From the NCBI RefSeq assembly GCF_900142125.1, contig NZ_FQZT01000006.1, forward strand, positions 1 to 64,000: a stretch of 64,000 nucleotides of DNA, read 5' to 3'. The position numbers and the translations under genes were made by a program. The notes below the pieces were generated by a model. The model did not search any database, had not been told where the DNA came from, and worked only from the letters and a program-made list of their open reading frames with translations. This DNA comes from Malonomonas rubra DSM 5091. GTDB taxonomy: Bacteria > Desulfobacterota > Desulfuromonadia > Desulfuromonadales > Geopsychrobacteraceae. This document shows, piece after piece, positions 1 to 8,166 of this stretch. Each line of letters starts with the position of its first letter. Position 1 is the stretch's first letter.

Positions 1-264
1 CAGAAATGGGTGGATGCCTTTGTTCACTGGTACAACACTGAGCACCTACACAGTGAGATCCGTTTCGTCACCCCAGATGACCGACATTACGGGCGTGACA
101 CTGCAAAGCTGAAGAACCGAAAGAACGTTTATGAACAAGCGCGGGAGAAGAATCCGGAGCGCTGGGCAAGACAGATCCGTAACTGGACACCAATAGAGAT
201 CGTTCGACTAAACCCTGAACGAAAACGGCCCTCCGAAGAGGGCCTGAAATCAGAAGCTGCTTGA
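1..264 (+). CDS. IS3-family transposase, C-terminal fragment
   Basis: The reading frame is open from the first base of the window and stops at 262-264, so this is the 3' end of a gene that begins to the left. The visible 87 residues contain the W-Y-N-x-x-x-x-H-S-x-I segment and the 'VTPDDRHYG' segment typical of the C-terminal part of the DDE integrase domain of IS3 OrfB transposases, in which the last catalytic Glu lies just upstream of the window. The protein would cut and join the ends of the insertion sequence. It is followed within 30 bp by a likely terminal inverted repeat. Whether the element is intact cannot be judged from here. Confidence 0.85.
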   Translation, partial: QKWVDAFVHWYNTEHLHSEIRFVTPDDRHYGRDTAKLKNRKNVYEQAREKNPERWARQIRNWTPIEIVRLNPERKRPSEEGLKSEAA

Positions 265-292
265 AAAGGTTGAGGCGACAACTACCTTGACA
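1..292 (+). mobile_element. 3' end of an IS3-family insertion sequence
   Basis: The transposase frame ends at 264. The next bases, about 272-292, read as the complement of TGTCAAGGTAGTTGTCGCCTC, which has the form of an IS3-family terminal repeat (outer end TGT...). The homology of the neighbouring transporter begins at about 293, so 292 is the best estimate of the right boundary. The left end and any target-site duplication lie outside the window. Confidence 0.7.
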
Positions 293-1573
293 CCCGCCGA
301 CACTCATCATTCGAGAGTGCGGTATTTTGCCAGTTCCAAAAACCAATGCATTTGGTGGTGTTGCAACTGGCAGCATGAAAGCACAGGAAGCTGATATTGC
401 AATCACTGCTGCCATTGTGGAAGGAGGCAGCCCCATTGCTTCCGCAACTGAAACGAAAATTGGCACTAACAGTGCGCTGCTGGCGGTATTGCTAGCAATC
501 TCTGTAAGCATTACGACGAAACCTGCTACTGCTGAGAAGAACACTAGCAATGGAGCGCCATGCATCAACTTAACCAAGGATTCGGCAAGATAAATGCTGG
601 ACCCTGTCGCTTGGAGGAGAGCTGATAGAGTTAGCCCACCACCAAACAAAAGGAGCACACCCCAGTCCACAGTAGCATTAATGTCTTTCCATTCAACCAA
701 TCGCAGGGCTGAGAGCAAAACAAGCGCCGCTATTGCCACTACCGAGTCAAAACCCTTTTCAATTCCCAGAATTTCAGCTAGGGGTTTACTGAAAAGCCAC
801 AAGCTCACAGTCAATATAAACACCAGCAACGTAATCCACTGATTAGGCCGCATTGGTTTTACCTGATTCGTAGTTATCTCACATCTGTCTGGAAATTTCG
901 GGCGAAGAGTGAGGTAAAGAACCACAACGACTATTGGAAACATTGCTACCGCTGTTGGTAACCCGAAAAACAACCAATCGGTAAAACTTAATCCAGTCGC
1001 AGCAGCAGCAATGGCATTTGGAGGACTTCCGACTAGAGTTCCGACACCGCCGATATTTGCTGAATAGGCAATTCCCAGAAGTAAAAACCAGTAAAGCCGC
1101 TGATTTTCTTTATAGGGATGGTCAGTCAACAACCCCAGCCCCAAGGGCAGCATCATTGCCGTTGTTGCAGTATTTGAAACCCACATGGACAAGAGCGCAG
1201 TAACAGCGAACAACAGTAAGCAGGCCAGATCCATGCGTCCTCTAGCAATACCGATAACTTGAGACGCCAAGCGAGAATCAAGCTCCTGCTTGTGTAAAGT
1301 CGCGGCTAAAGCAAATCCCCCCAAGAACAAGAAAATAATAGGGTCTGCAAAGCTCCGCAACGCACCCGCAACGTCGAATACGCCACCGGTAATAGCCAAT
1401 ATCGGTATGAGTAAGGCTGTGATTGTGATATGGAAGGTTTCAGTTATCCAAAGCGTGGCTATCCCGGCCAATACAGCCAGGCCAAATCCCAACTGCGGTT
1501 CAAGACCTGATCCCCAATAGATAGCACCGGAAATCAATATAGTCAGTAGCAGTGAAAGCCCTCTTCTTTTCAA
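293..1573 (-). pseudogene. DASS/SLC13-family anion:Na+ symporter, C-terminus cut off by an insertion sequence
   Basis: This is a polytopic inner-membrane carrier of the divalent anion:sodium symporter family (di/tricarboxylates or sulfate; the substrate cannot be read). It shows both family signatures, 'SNTATTAMMLP' in the first half and 'TEIASNTASSALLVP' in the second, together with 'SPPNAIA' and 'ATPPNALVFGTGKI'. Homology stops at about 'MMSVGG', exactly where the insertion sequence begins. The frame runs on for about 75 unrelated residues inside the element, to position 68. The last transmembrane helix expected after 'GTGKI' is missing. I chose the TTG start at 1573 because GAAGGAG lies 5-6 bases upstream of it; the TTG at 1588 would place that SD inside the gene. 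It is probably non-functional. Confidence 0.8.
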
Positions 1574-1626
1574 TCTGACTCCTTCCAAGTATGTGTGTCT
1601 CTGAGTTGTGAAATTTCAGGACGAGA

Positions 1627-2196
1627 TCAACTCCCCCATAGAAATGATTGATAAAATGACAAAGAAATCGCTTGAAAATTATACAAAAAGTGCAAGGCGA
1701 TGCATGGCCAAAATCTTTTAGTTTTCATCACCAGCCAAGAAGATGTTAGGCCGAAGATAATAAGTGGGAAAAGCGACAACCCGGCACATTTATGGCCAAT
1801 TGCAAAAAATACGCAGAGGCAAACCGCCAAGAACCACCATAGGTATAATCCAATTCGGTTTTTCAGTAAAAAGAGAGGCCCTCGATATATCAATTCATCG
1901 ACCACTGGTGCCATGATTAAGTTTGAAAAAATGAGATTTTTATAGGTCCCATCTATGCCAAATAAATTCTGTCCGATATGCAGAACCCAAACTTGCAGAT
2001 CAAATATTTTATTTAAGAAAATCGGAAAACTCGATGTGTCATGCGCTAAAAATGAGGGGCACAAATAACGGCAAGCAGATGAGGTGTGGACTGCACAGAC
2101 AAGATAATATTTCAACGCACAGGCGAGCACGGTGAGAGAAAAGCACACGAGTATGTAAACCCAGAGCTGAGTTGCCTTAATTAGAGGTTTAGACAT
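1627..2196 (-). CDS. CPBP-family intramembrane metalloprotease
   Basis: The protein has about 189 residues and several hydrophobic helices. It shows the CPBP/Abi (Rce1-like) motifs in order: 'DELIYRGPLF' (the E-E-x-x-x-R motif with Asp in place of the first Glu), 'FAIGH' and 'ALHFLYNF' (H-x-x-x-N). In this family these residues bind the metal in the membrane and cleave prenylated or other hydrophobic substrates; some members give bacteriocin immunity. The ATG at 2196 is preferred to a TTG two codons upstream, although neither has a clear SD. The gene is AT-rich compared with the rest of the window, which suggests accessory DNA. The substrate is unknown. Confidence 0.65.
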   Translation of the reverse strand: MSKPLIKATQLWVYILVCFSLTVLACALKYYLVCAVHTSSACRYLCPSFLAHDTSSFPIFLNKIFDLQVWVLHIGQNLFGIDGTYKNLIFSNLIMAPVVDELIYRGPLFLLKNRIGLYLWWFLAVCLCVFFAIGHKCAGLSLFPLIIFGLTSSWLVMKTKRFWPCIALHFLYNFQAISLSFYQSFLWGS

Positions 2197-2545
2197 ACCC
2201 AAATTTTACAAAAAAAAATGAGCTACAAGGGCAGGTAAGAGCAGCCTGAGAAATTAATCATTCTTTTTGGGAAATGTGGTGGGATGGCTGTGTCATATGT
2301 ATGGAAATCCTGAATCGATAGAAAAACACCAGTCAATCAGCTTTTCCTCATTCCATAAGTTGTTCCAATACTGATCTCACAAGATCTGGGACTTACAAGA
2401 CAATCCGCCGCATGTGACCTGAAGGTGTCTTCATAAATAGCAAAATCACTTTTAGGAATGAAATCGTGGCCTAATCAGCCTGTTGCCAAATATGGGAACT
2501 TAAACGCCAAGTCGAAGAATGCGCCTGAGGAAATATCTGGAAAAT
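2197..2545. other. Intergenic, no gene recognised
   Basis: AT-rich stretch without a convincing coding frame in either direction. The short open frames lack ribosome binding sites and recognisable motifs. No repeat, tRNA or clear promoter was seen. Confidence 0.5.
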
Positions 2546-2584
2546 AAAAAAGCCAAGTGGGGGAGGCACCCACTTGGCTTTTTT
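2546..2584. terminator. Strong bidirectional intrinsic terminator
   Basis: A perfect 16-bp inverted repeat, AAAAAAGCCAAGTGGG (2546-2561) and CCCACTTGGCTTTTTT (2569-2584), surrounds a 7-base loop. Its A and T runs serve as U-tracts in both directions. It insulates the regulator operon on the right from the accessory genes on the left. Confidence 0.8.
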
Positions 2585-2604
2585 GACCACGAAAGGAGAA
2601 TGAA

Positions 2605-2727
2605 ATGAGAACTGAGCTCGCCTGCCACAACAAGCTTTGTTCTTATGATTTGAATCATACTGAAACTGATTTTCATTTGCAAGTAAAAAAATACAAAATC
2701 GGTAATCTTTTACTGCCTTCACGCTAG
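2605..2727 (+). CDS. Possible 40-residue small protein
   Basis: An ATG at 2605 follows AAAGGAG (2592-2598) at good spacing and opens a 40-codon frame ending in TAG. The product begins 'MRTELACHNKLCSYD' and has two cysteines near the N-terminus, but no family is recognised. The frame runs through the Fur-like site and into the candidate small RNA described next, so it may be chance. Only the SD supports it. Confidence 0.2.
   Translation: MRTELACHNKLCSYDLNHTETDFHLQVKKYKIGNLLLPSR
2662..2680. promoter_or_regulatory. Fur-box-like site
   Basis: GAAACTGATTTTCATTTGC matches about 13 of 19 positions of the classical Fur box GATAATGATAATCATTATC, including the central GAT...TCATT core. It lies about 20-40 bases before the proposed start of the candidate small RNA, where a repressor would act. 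The match is by eye only. Confidence 0.35.
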
Positions 2728-2818
2728 GCTTAACGTTTCTATCCCGTGTCCATTTTCGCCTAGCTCGGGGAGCCATAAAATACAGGGACTTACGGAAAGA
2801 TGCTGTAAGTCCCTTTTT
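2700..2818 (+). ncRNA. Candidate small RNA, possibly Fur-regulated
   Basis: This is an inferred transcript of about 120 bases. It contains a stem made by GCTAGGC (2723-2729) and GCCTAGC (2758-2764), and ends in an intrinsic terminator at 2784-2818. A weak sigma-70 match (TTTTCA, 16 bases, TACAAA) overlaps the Fur-like site just upstream. No gene is present in this interval and the terminator has no other obvious client on the plus strand, since both flanking genes read leftwards. The start is a guess; it is unrelated in sequence to any RNA I recognise. Confidence 0.3.
2784..2818 (+). terminator. Intrinsic terminator
   Basis: AGGGACTTAC (2784-2793) pairs with GTAAGTCCCT (2805-2814) around an 11-base loop, followed by a T run to 2818. 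The T run is on the plus strand only, so it ends rightward transcription from the preceding intergenic region. Confidence 0.7.
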
Positions 2819-2903
2819 GTTTGTCCGGTTTGAGGTTAAACAAGTCGTAAGTTTTTTGCTCTTCCGAAAGAGAGAATTCTCTATCGGGGCCGCGGTGAAA
2901 TGT

Positions 2904-4301
2904 CTATGTGAGGTTGTACTTTTTCACCTGATAGCGGAAGGTGTCATAGCTGACTTTGAGCAGTTTTGCCCCTTGGGTCATATTGTTATCGCATCTCTCC
3001 AGCGCCAGCCGGATCAGTTCTTTTTCCACCTCTTCAAGGCTGACACCATTTTCCGGAAGAATAATCTGGAAGTTCTTGCGCCTTTCCCCGGCCAGCTTGT
3101 CTCTGCCACCAATTTCCAACGGGAGGTTATCGGCGGATAAAACGTCCGTGTCTTCCATAACGACACAGCGCTCTATGACGTTGCGCAGTTCGCGGACATT
3201 GCCGGGCCAGGGATACTCTTTCAGCAGCGTGGTGGCTTCCTTGGAGATTTTCTCAATGGCTGGTCTGCCGTATTTGCTGGCAAAGGTTTTCAAAAAATGC
3301 TTGGTCAGGATAAGCACGTCATCGTCTCTTTCTTTCAAATCCGGAATATGTAACGAAAAAGAATTGAGACGGTAATAGAGGTCCTCCCGGAAGTCTCCCT
3401 TTTCAACAGCCCTCTTCAGGTCCCGGTTGGTACTTGAGATGATGTTGATGTTGATCGGCAGGTCAACTTTGCCGCCGATTCTGCGCACGGTTCTCTCTTC
3501 GAGTACACGCAGCAGCTTGCTCTGCAGCTCCGGGCGCATGTCACCAATTTCATCCAGCAAAAGGGTGCCGCCCTGGGCCAGCTCAAAGACCCCTTTTTTG
3601 TCGCTCTTGGCGTCAGTGAAGGCCCCTTTGACATGACCGAACAGTTCGCCCTCGATTAAACTTTCCGGCAGGGCGGTGCAATTGATGGCGATGTAGGGAA
3701 CGCTTTCGAAATTGTTTTGCGAGCCGAATTGCCAGTAGTGGATATTTCTCGCCAGGACCTCTTTGCCAGTACCCGATTTCCCCGTAATCAGAATCGATTG
3801 GACCCCTGCGCTGGCAATCTTTTGCGCGTTTGTGAGAAGCTTCTGTATGGCCTGTGATTCACCGATAAAGGTTCGACCGAGCGTTGCCGTCGTCGACCCT
3901 TTCAGGTACTGCACTTCATTTTTCAGGCGAGAACTCGCCAGCAGTTTTTCCAGGACAATTTTTACTTCTTCAACGTTGAAGGGTTTGTTCAGGTAGTCGG
4001 CCGCGCCAAAGCGCATTGCCTTGATCGCCGATTCTGCCGAGTCATCGGCTGTCAGCATAATGACCGGAAAACTGACTTCCGCTTCCTGCAGCATCTGGAG
4101 AACTTCAAGACCATTCGGTCCTTCACCCATGTCGATGTCGAGCAGAAGGGCATCCGGCTGCCAGTCGCAGATCGTTTCAACGGCGCCTGTCGAGGCGCTC
4201 AAAAGATGGGTTTCGTAGCCATCCTTGCGCAGCGATCTTGCCAGCATGGAGATGATCAGCTCATCATCGTCGAGCAAAAAAATTCTAGCTTTGGTCTGCA
4301 T
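2904..4301 (-). CDS. NtrC-family sigma-54-dependent response regulator
   Basis: The order of domains is receiver (1-120; D11-D12 acid pocket, phospho-acceptor D55, T84, K106), AAA+ ATPase (about 145-380; Walker A 'GKSGTGKE' at 174-181, Walker B 'LLLDEIGDM') and a C-terminal Fis-type helix-turn-helix (about 425-462). The sigma-54 contact loop reads GAFTDA (226-231) rather than GAFTGA, a substitution found in other functional activators. It starts 5 bases after the histidine kinase gene, so the two are cognate partners. Its targets are unknown. The sigma-54 promoters with paired upstream boxes at 7.9-9.2 kb, next to the 5' end of this operon, are the obvious candidates. Confidence 0.9.
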   Translation of the reverse strand: MQTKARIFLLDDDELIISMLARSLRKDGYETHLLSASTGAVETICDWQPDALLLDIDMGEGPNGLEVLQMLQEAEVSFPVIMLTADDSAESAIKAMRFGAADYLNKPFNVEEVKIVLEKLLASSRLKNEVQYLKGSTTATLGRTFIGESQAIQKLLTNAQKIASAGVQSILITGKSGTGKEVLARNIHYWQFGSQNNFESVPYIAINCTALPESLIEGELFGHVKGAFTDAKSDKKGVFELAQGGTLLLDEIGDMRPELQSKLLRVLEERTVRRIGGKVDLPININIISSTNRDLKRAVEKGDFREDLYYRLNSFSLHIPDLKERDDDVLILTKHFLKTFASKYGRPAIEKISKEATTLLKEYPWPGNVRELRNVIERCVVMEDTDVLSADNLPLEIGGRDKLAGERRKNFQIILPENGVSLEEVEKELIRLALERCDNNMTQGAKLLKVSYDTFRYQVKKYNLT

Positions 4302-4306
4302 AGAGC

Positions 4307-6121
4307 CTACTCCCCCTGTTCCTGCTTGAGCGGTAGCCTGATTGTAAATGTCGTTCCAGTGCCTTCTGTGCTGTCGACGTCAATATATCCGGCGTGCTGT
4401 TCGATCAAACGCCTGCAGATCGCCAGGCCCAGGCCGCTGCCTTTGGACTTGGTGGTGAAAAAGGGGCTGAAAATCTGTTCTCTCATATTCTCCGACAGGC
4501 CTTTGCCGGTATCGCTAAACTCGATCCGCAGATAATTTTCATCTTCACGCTGAGTCGTTGTTGTAATAGTGCCAACTCCGTCCATAGCGTCAATCGCGTT
4601 GAGGTAAATATTCAGAAAAACCTGTTGCAGCTGACCGGAATCAGCTTCTGACTGGGGCATGTCTGTCGCTAAATCGGTTTTGAACTCAACCTTCTTCCTG
4701 AGATCGTCGCCGACGGTGACGGAGACATTTTTTATGGTGTGCTCCAGCAGGCGGTTGATGTCGATCAGGTCGAAATGCGGAGTCGGTGGCCGCGCATAAT
4801 TGAGCAGCCCCTTCAAAAGCTTTTCCATCCGGTCGATTTCCTTGAGAACGCGAACAAAAATCTCTTTATCCTCAGCGTCGAGATCGACATCTTCAGAGAG
4901 CACATCGAGCGACACCTTGACACCCGCCAGCGGGTTTTTGATTTCGTGGGCGAGACCGGCTGCCATCTGTCCGACAATCGCCATCTGGTTGGTCCGCTGC
5001 AGCTCCTGCTGGGCTTTCTGCCGCTCCGTAACGTCGCGGGTGAAGGTCAGAACGTACTGCTGCTGGTTGATCTCCAACGGCCCGGCGCTGATGTCGGCGG
5101 CGAAATGCTCACCATTTTTCCGGATTCGTGTGATCGTGCAGTTGATCCACTCGCCCTGCATGATCTTCTGCATTTTCTCCTGAAACTTGGCATGTTCCTC
5201 GGCAGGAGAAAGATCCATGCAGTTTTTGCCGATCAGCTCTTCCGCGGTGTAGCCGTACAATTGCAGAGTTGCCGGGTTGACCGAAGCGATCTGGCCGAGT
5301 TTCTCGCCTGTGTGAAGAATACAGATACCGTCGCCGGCTGCTTCGAACAGGGCGAGGTAGAGAGCGTTTGCCGTGCTGACGTTGACGCGCTCTTGCTTGA
5401 GCGAATCGACCATCTTGTTAAATGAGCCTGCCAGCGCTTTGAACTCATTCTTCAGCGGGATGTCTATCGGCTCAAGGTTGCCGGAACAGATATGCTCTGT
5501 TGCTTTTGTCAGGGTCGTTACCGAGCCGGTGAAGCGTCTCAGGAAGAACAGGCTGATCAGCAGAATAGCGATCGGCCCCAGGACCAGGCAGAGAATAAGA
5601 AATTTGTTTGTTGTTCTGATGTCCTGGTGGATGTCCTGAATCCGTGATGAAATTTTGCCTGCAGATGCGATCGAAAGCGATTTGACATCGGTCAGCAGCT
5701 GCTCCCCTTTCTCATAGGTCAGGGTGCGCGCTTGTTGCAACCTCACCTGGTTGGCGCGGATGGTCAAAGTCCTGCTGTAAAGCTGCATATACTCGTTCAG
5801 GTCGAGCAACATCTCTTCAAGCTTCTGCTTGGTCGCCGGATCATGGTGACAGGTCAGGCAGTTGTTGGCCGCGCGCTCTATTTCTTCGATATGGGAAATG
5901 GTCGATTCGATATCGTTATGTGGTGAGCCCTGCAGTAACAGGCTGGATTGAGCGACCTTGATGTCGTGCTCCAGGGATTGACGCATGAATTCGACCTGGT
6001 GCAGAGCGGTAATGCGTTCCAGTTTTTCCGTTCCGACTTGAAAAGAGACCGCAATATAAATGCCGCCTGTGACAAAGCAGATAATCATCAGGGACAGCGC
6101 TATGAGAACTTGTTTCTTCAT
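4307..6121 (-). CDS. Membrane histidine kinase with a haem c site in its sensor domain
   Basis: The order of parts in this 604-residue protein is: transmembrane helix (about 6-26), a periplasmic sensor region of about 145 residues, a second helix (about 173-195), HAMP (about 196-245), PAS (about 250-370), HisKA with 'HEIKNP' (phosphorylated H392), and HATPase_c with the N box 'LNIYLNAIDAMD', 'DTGKG' and 'GSGLGL'. The periplasmic part contains CLTCH (88-92), a single c-type haem attachment motif, so the kinase probably senses redox state or a haem ligand. It sits between a PhnD-like binding protein (33 bases upstream) and its regulator (5 bases downstream), suggesting a three-part sensory unit. 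Haem attachment is inferred from the motif alone. Confidence 0.88.
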   Translation of the reverse strand: MKKQVLIALSLMIICFVTGGIYIAVSFQVGTEKLERITALHQVEFMRQSLEHDIKVAQSSLLLQGSPHNDIESTISHIEEIERAANNCLTCHHDPATKQKLEEMLLDLNEYMQLYSRTLTIRANQVRLQQARTLTYEKGEQLLTDVKSLSIASAGKISSRIQDIHQDIRTTNKFLILCLVLGPIAILLISLFFLRRFTGSVTTLTKATEHICSGNLEPIDIPLKNEFKALAGSFNKMVDSLKQERVNVSTANALYLALFEAAGDGICILHTGEKLGQIASVNPATLQLYGYTAEELIGKNCMDLSPAEEHAKFQEKMQKIMQGEWINCTITRIRKNGEHFAADISAGPLEINQQQYVLTFTRDVTERQKAQQELQRTNQMAIVGQMAAGLAHEIKNPLAGVKVSLDVLSEDVDLDAEDKEIFVRVLKEIDRMEKLLKGLLNYARPPTPHFDLIDINRLLEHTIKNVSVTVGDDLRKKVEFKTDLATDMPQSEADSGQLQQVFLNIYLNAIDAMDGVGTITTTTQREDENYLRIEFSDTGKGLSENMREQIFSPFFTTKSKGSGLGLAICRRLIEQHAGYIDVDSTEGTGTTFTIRLPLKQEQGE

Positions 6122-6153
6122 AGAGTCAGGTGAGGTCCTGTGGCCAGCAAAGA

Positions 6154-7077
6154 TTACTTGTTACTGTACTCATAACGACTCAGGTCGAGACCGATTTTTG
6201 CAGCGTAATCGAGAACCGGCTGATAGTCATTAACGGTTGTACTGATAAATCGGTCGATTTGTAATTCCGCCAGCACTTTACGCCCTTCGCAGCTCTGGTG
6301 CATCGTCAGCAGCTTTTCCAGGAACGCTTGTTTTACTTCTTGAGGAATATCCTTGTTCAGGGCGAGGCCGTTGGCCGGAACCCGTGGCGAGGTTGCCAGG
6401 ATTTCAAGCTCTTTTATAATCCGTGGGTCAGCTTCTGCCATGCGGTAAAAAACTGTATTTTTGGCTGCACCGATATCGGCGACTCCTTCCAGCACATCCT
6501 TGATAGCATCCTCGTGGGTGCCACTGAAATAGTATTCCCCAAGCCAGTTGGTGTAGTCAGCAATACCGACAGACTTGAAGTATGATACCGGCAGCAGGTA
6601 ACCGGCCGTTGTTGCCCGGTCGACAAAAGCCATCCGTTTATTACGTATATCCTCTGCTGTGTGGATATTGCTTTGTTTCTTGACGAAAACCATGCCGTAG
6701 TAGGTCGATGCCCCGTTCACATAGCGGGGCCGGGCCAGCGGTTCCACCCCGAGAGTTTTGATTGCCATCGCCCCGGTAAAGCTACCGAAAAATGCGCCGT
6801 CAAGCTGAAGTTGGTTGAAGTTTTCAATAATATTTCCATAGCGGGGCAGAATAACGCTTTCCAGCGTGATGCCCAGCTCCTGCGAAAGATAGTCTATCAG
6901 CGGACCGTAGCGCTTTTTCTGGGTGAAAATATTATGTTCCGGGATCAGACCGATGCGATAGACCTGGTGGGGGTTCCCGACAACGGCGGTGGGATTGTTC
7001 GCTTCAGGCTGCTCGCAGCCGGGCAGCCAGAAAAGAAAAAGCACAAGGAGCAAAAGGTGGTAAAACCGGTGAAACAT
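6154..7077 (-). CDS. PhnD-like periplasmic substrate-binding lipoprotein
   Basis: The 307-residue protein has a lipoprotein signal ending in 'WLPGC' (lipobox Cys near residue 21). The body resembles the phosphate/phosphite/phosphonate ABC-transporter binding family: 'YRIGLIPEHN', 'DGAFFGSFTGA', 'AFVDRATTAGYLLP', 'GTHEDAIKDVLEGVADIGA'. No permease or ATPase gene lies next to it. Its place directly upstream of a histidine kinase suggests that it presents a ligand to the kinase rather than feeding a transporter, as seen with other orphan PhnD-like proteins. The ligand cannot be deduced. GGTGG lies just upstream of the ATG. Confidence 0.82.
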   Translation of the reverse strand: MFHRFYHLLLLVLFLFWLPGCEQPEANNPTAVVGNPHQVYRIGLIPEHNIFTQKKRYGPLIDYLSQELGITLESVILPRYGNIIENFNQLQLDGAFFGSFTGAMAIKTLGVEPLARPRYVNGASTYYGMVFVKKQSNIHTAEDIRNKRMAFVDRATTAGYLLPVSYFKSVGIADYTNWLGEYYFSGTHEDAIKDVLEGVADIGAAKNTVFYRMAEADPRIIKELEILATSPRVPANGLALNKDIPQEVKQAFLEKLLTMHQSCEGRKVLAELQIDRFISTTVNDYQPVLDYAAKIGLDLSRYEYSNK

Positions 7078-7157
7078 AGGCCACCATTCGGCAAGGGTTG
7101 CTGTGGGGTAACTTCCTACAAAGCAAAGTCTAGCGGAAAACTAAAGTATGGTAAAGC

Positions 7158-7859
7158 TCAACAGAGTTTAATCCCGGCACGATAGGTTTCTTTTTCCAGC
7201 TTCGTGCTCCAGGCAACAATGCCGTATTGCCGTAACATGGTATCGCCGAACTGGATCAGCATCTCCTCTTCCAGTGGAGAGCGGGAGAGCAGACCGAGAC
7301 CGCAATCGCTGATATCGGTAACAATACCAGACGTATAGGTTTTTATCTCTTTCCCTTTGACAATAGATGGATAGGAATAGTCCAGAGGCAGGATGTGAGA
7401 GCGTCTGAACTGCCCCCGTTTTTCGTTGTCAAAATGATGCACCAGGTCAGGTGCGGCCTTTTTTAGATGTTCAACATTATGAAACAGCAGATCAATGAAA
7501 CCGAGAATTTTTTCAAGCCGAAAGGGTTTTTCCAGCAGGTGCCAGGAACCATGGTGACGAACCGATTTGATTTCGTCGTTCAGGTGATAGCAGTTGACCT
7601 CATTGGTTGTCATGATGATGATCGGCACGTAGGGGTATTTTTCATCGATCGCCTGCAATAATTTCAGCCGATTTTTATCTCTTGAATCGTAAGCGATCAG
7701 GTACAAGTCAAAGTGGTGCTGTTCAATTTCGTTGTAAGCCTGGGGCAGAGACGACGCTGTTTCTATCTCCAGAGACCTGCTTTTCCCCGCCCGTTTCAGT
7801 GCCCAGAGCAGGAGCTGCTCACTGTCGAAAGCAAGAATTTTCAGTGGGGGTGGATTCAT
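7158..7859 (-). CDS. Degenerate receiver fused to a PilZ domain
   Basis: This is a 233-residue protein. Residues 1-125 have the layout of a response-regulator receiver ('ILAFDSEQ', 'IIIMTTNE', 'LLEKPFR'), but where the phospho-acceptor Asp is expected ('DLYLIAYDS') there is Ala, so normal phosphorylation is unlikely. Residues 135-233 resemble PilZ, with 'RRSH' and 'DISDCGLG' (the D-x-S-x-x-G motif), a cyclic-di-GMP effector fold. An SD-like GGAG precedes the ATG. A sigma-54 promoter match (7923-7909) lies 50 bases upstream. With 80 bases to the PhnD-like gene it may head the whole leftward operon. It resembles the PilZ gene at 61.8-62.5 kb in layout. Confidence 0.7.
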   Translation of the reverse strand: MNPPPLKILAFDSEQLLLWALKRAGKSRSLEIETASSLPQAYNEIEQHHFDLYLIAYDSRDKNRLKLLQAIDEKYPYVPIIIMTTNEVNCYHLNDEIKSVRHHGSWHLLEKPFRLEKILGFIDLLFHNVEHLKKAAPDLVHHFDNEKRGQFRRSHILPLDYSYPSIVKGKEIKTYTSGIVTDISDCGLGLLSRSPLEEEMLIQFGDTMLRQYGIVAWSTKLEKETYRAGIKLC

Positions 7860-7908
7860 AAGTGCTGCTCCAGGGGCAAATGTCGTATTGAATTGTTAAA
7901 GGATATTC

Positions 7909-7923
7909 GCAAAAACTATTCCA
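7909..7923 (-). promoter_or_regulatory. Sigma-54 promoter match for the leftward sensory operon
   Basis: On the minus strand the bases read TGGAAT, 5 bases, TTGC, keeping the GG (-24) and GC (-12) pairs at the exact sigma-54 spacing. Transcription would start near 7897, about 38 bases before the ATG at 7859. It faces away from the plus-strand sigma-54 match at 8167, with the paired palindromic boxes between the two. Confidence 0.55.
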
Positions 7924-8063
7924 GTTTCTACTCCAGGCTCTACCGCAATCGACGAATGCCACTCCTTTTCCCGCCAACGCTGCTCCCCAGTGATTTCAGC
8001 TTGGTCAAAGAGGGCACAATGGGTTGCCCAATTACCTGTTCACTGCGCCTCACTTCATCCCCA

Positions 8064-8105
8064 GTTCGGGAAATTTCCCAACCCGACAATTGGATTTTTC
8101 CCGAA
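8064..8105. promoter_or_regulatory. Paired palindromic boxes, likely activator (UAS) sites
   Basis: Box 1 is the perfect palindrome GGGAAATTTCCC (8068-8079) inside GTTCGGGAAATTTCCCAAC. Box 2 is the related GGATTTTTCCC (8092-8102), with flanking CCGAA. Their centres are about 23 bp apart, two turns of the helix. They lie about 70 bp upstream of the rightward sigma-54 match and about 170 bp from the leftward one, distances typical for enhancer-binding proteins. The same pair recurs at 9086-9119. Confidence 0.55.
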
Positions 8106-8166
8106 TCTATGCGCACCCCAGTGGGTCAACAGGCTTGTAACCGTCGCTTTGGCAAACCGTTCGCCA

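Noticed and set aside
2203-2545. Possible degraded transposon or gene remnant
   Set aside because: AT-rich, but no protein similarity, terminal repeats or consistent reading frame could be seen.
6154-7077. A complete phosphonate ABC transporter operon
   Set aside because: Only the binding protein is present; no permease or ATPase gene is near, and the neighbours are signalling genes.
8015-8040. GGGCACAATGGGTTGC as a further sigma-54 promoter
   Set aside because: The spacing between the GG and GC elements is one base too long, and a full consensus site lies at 8167.
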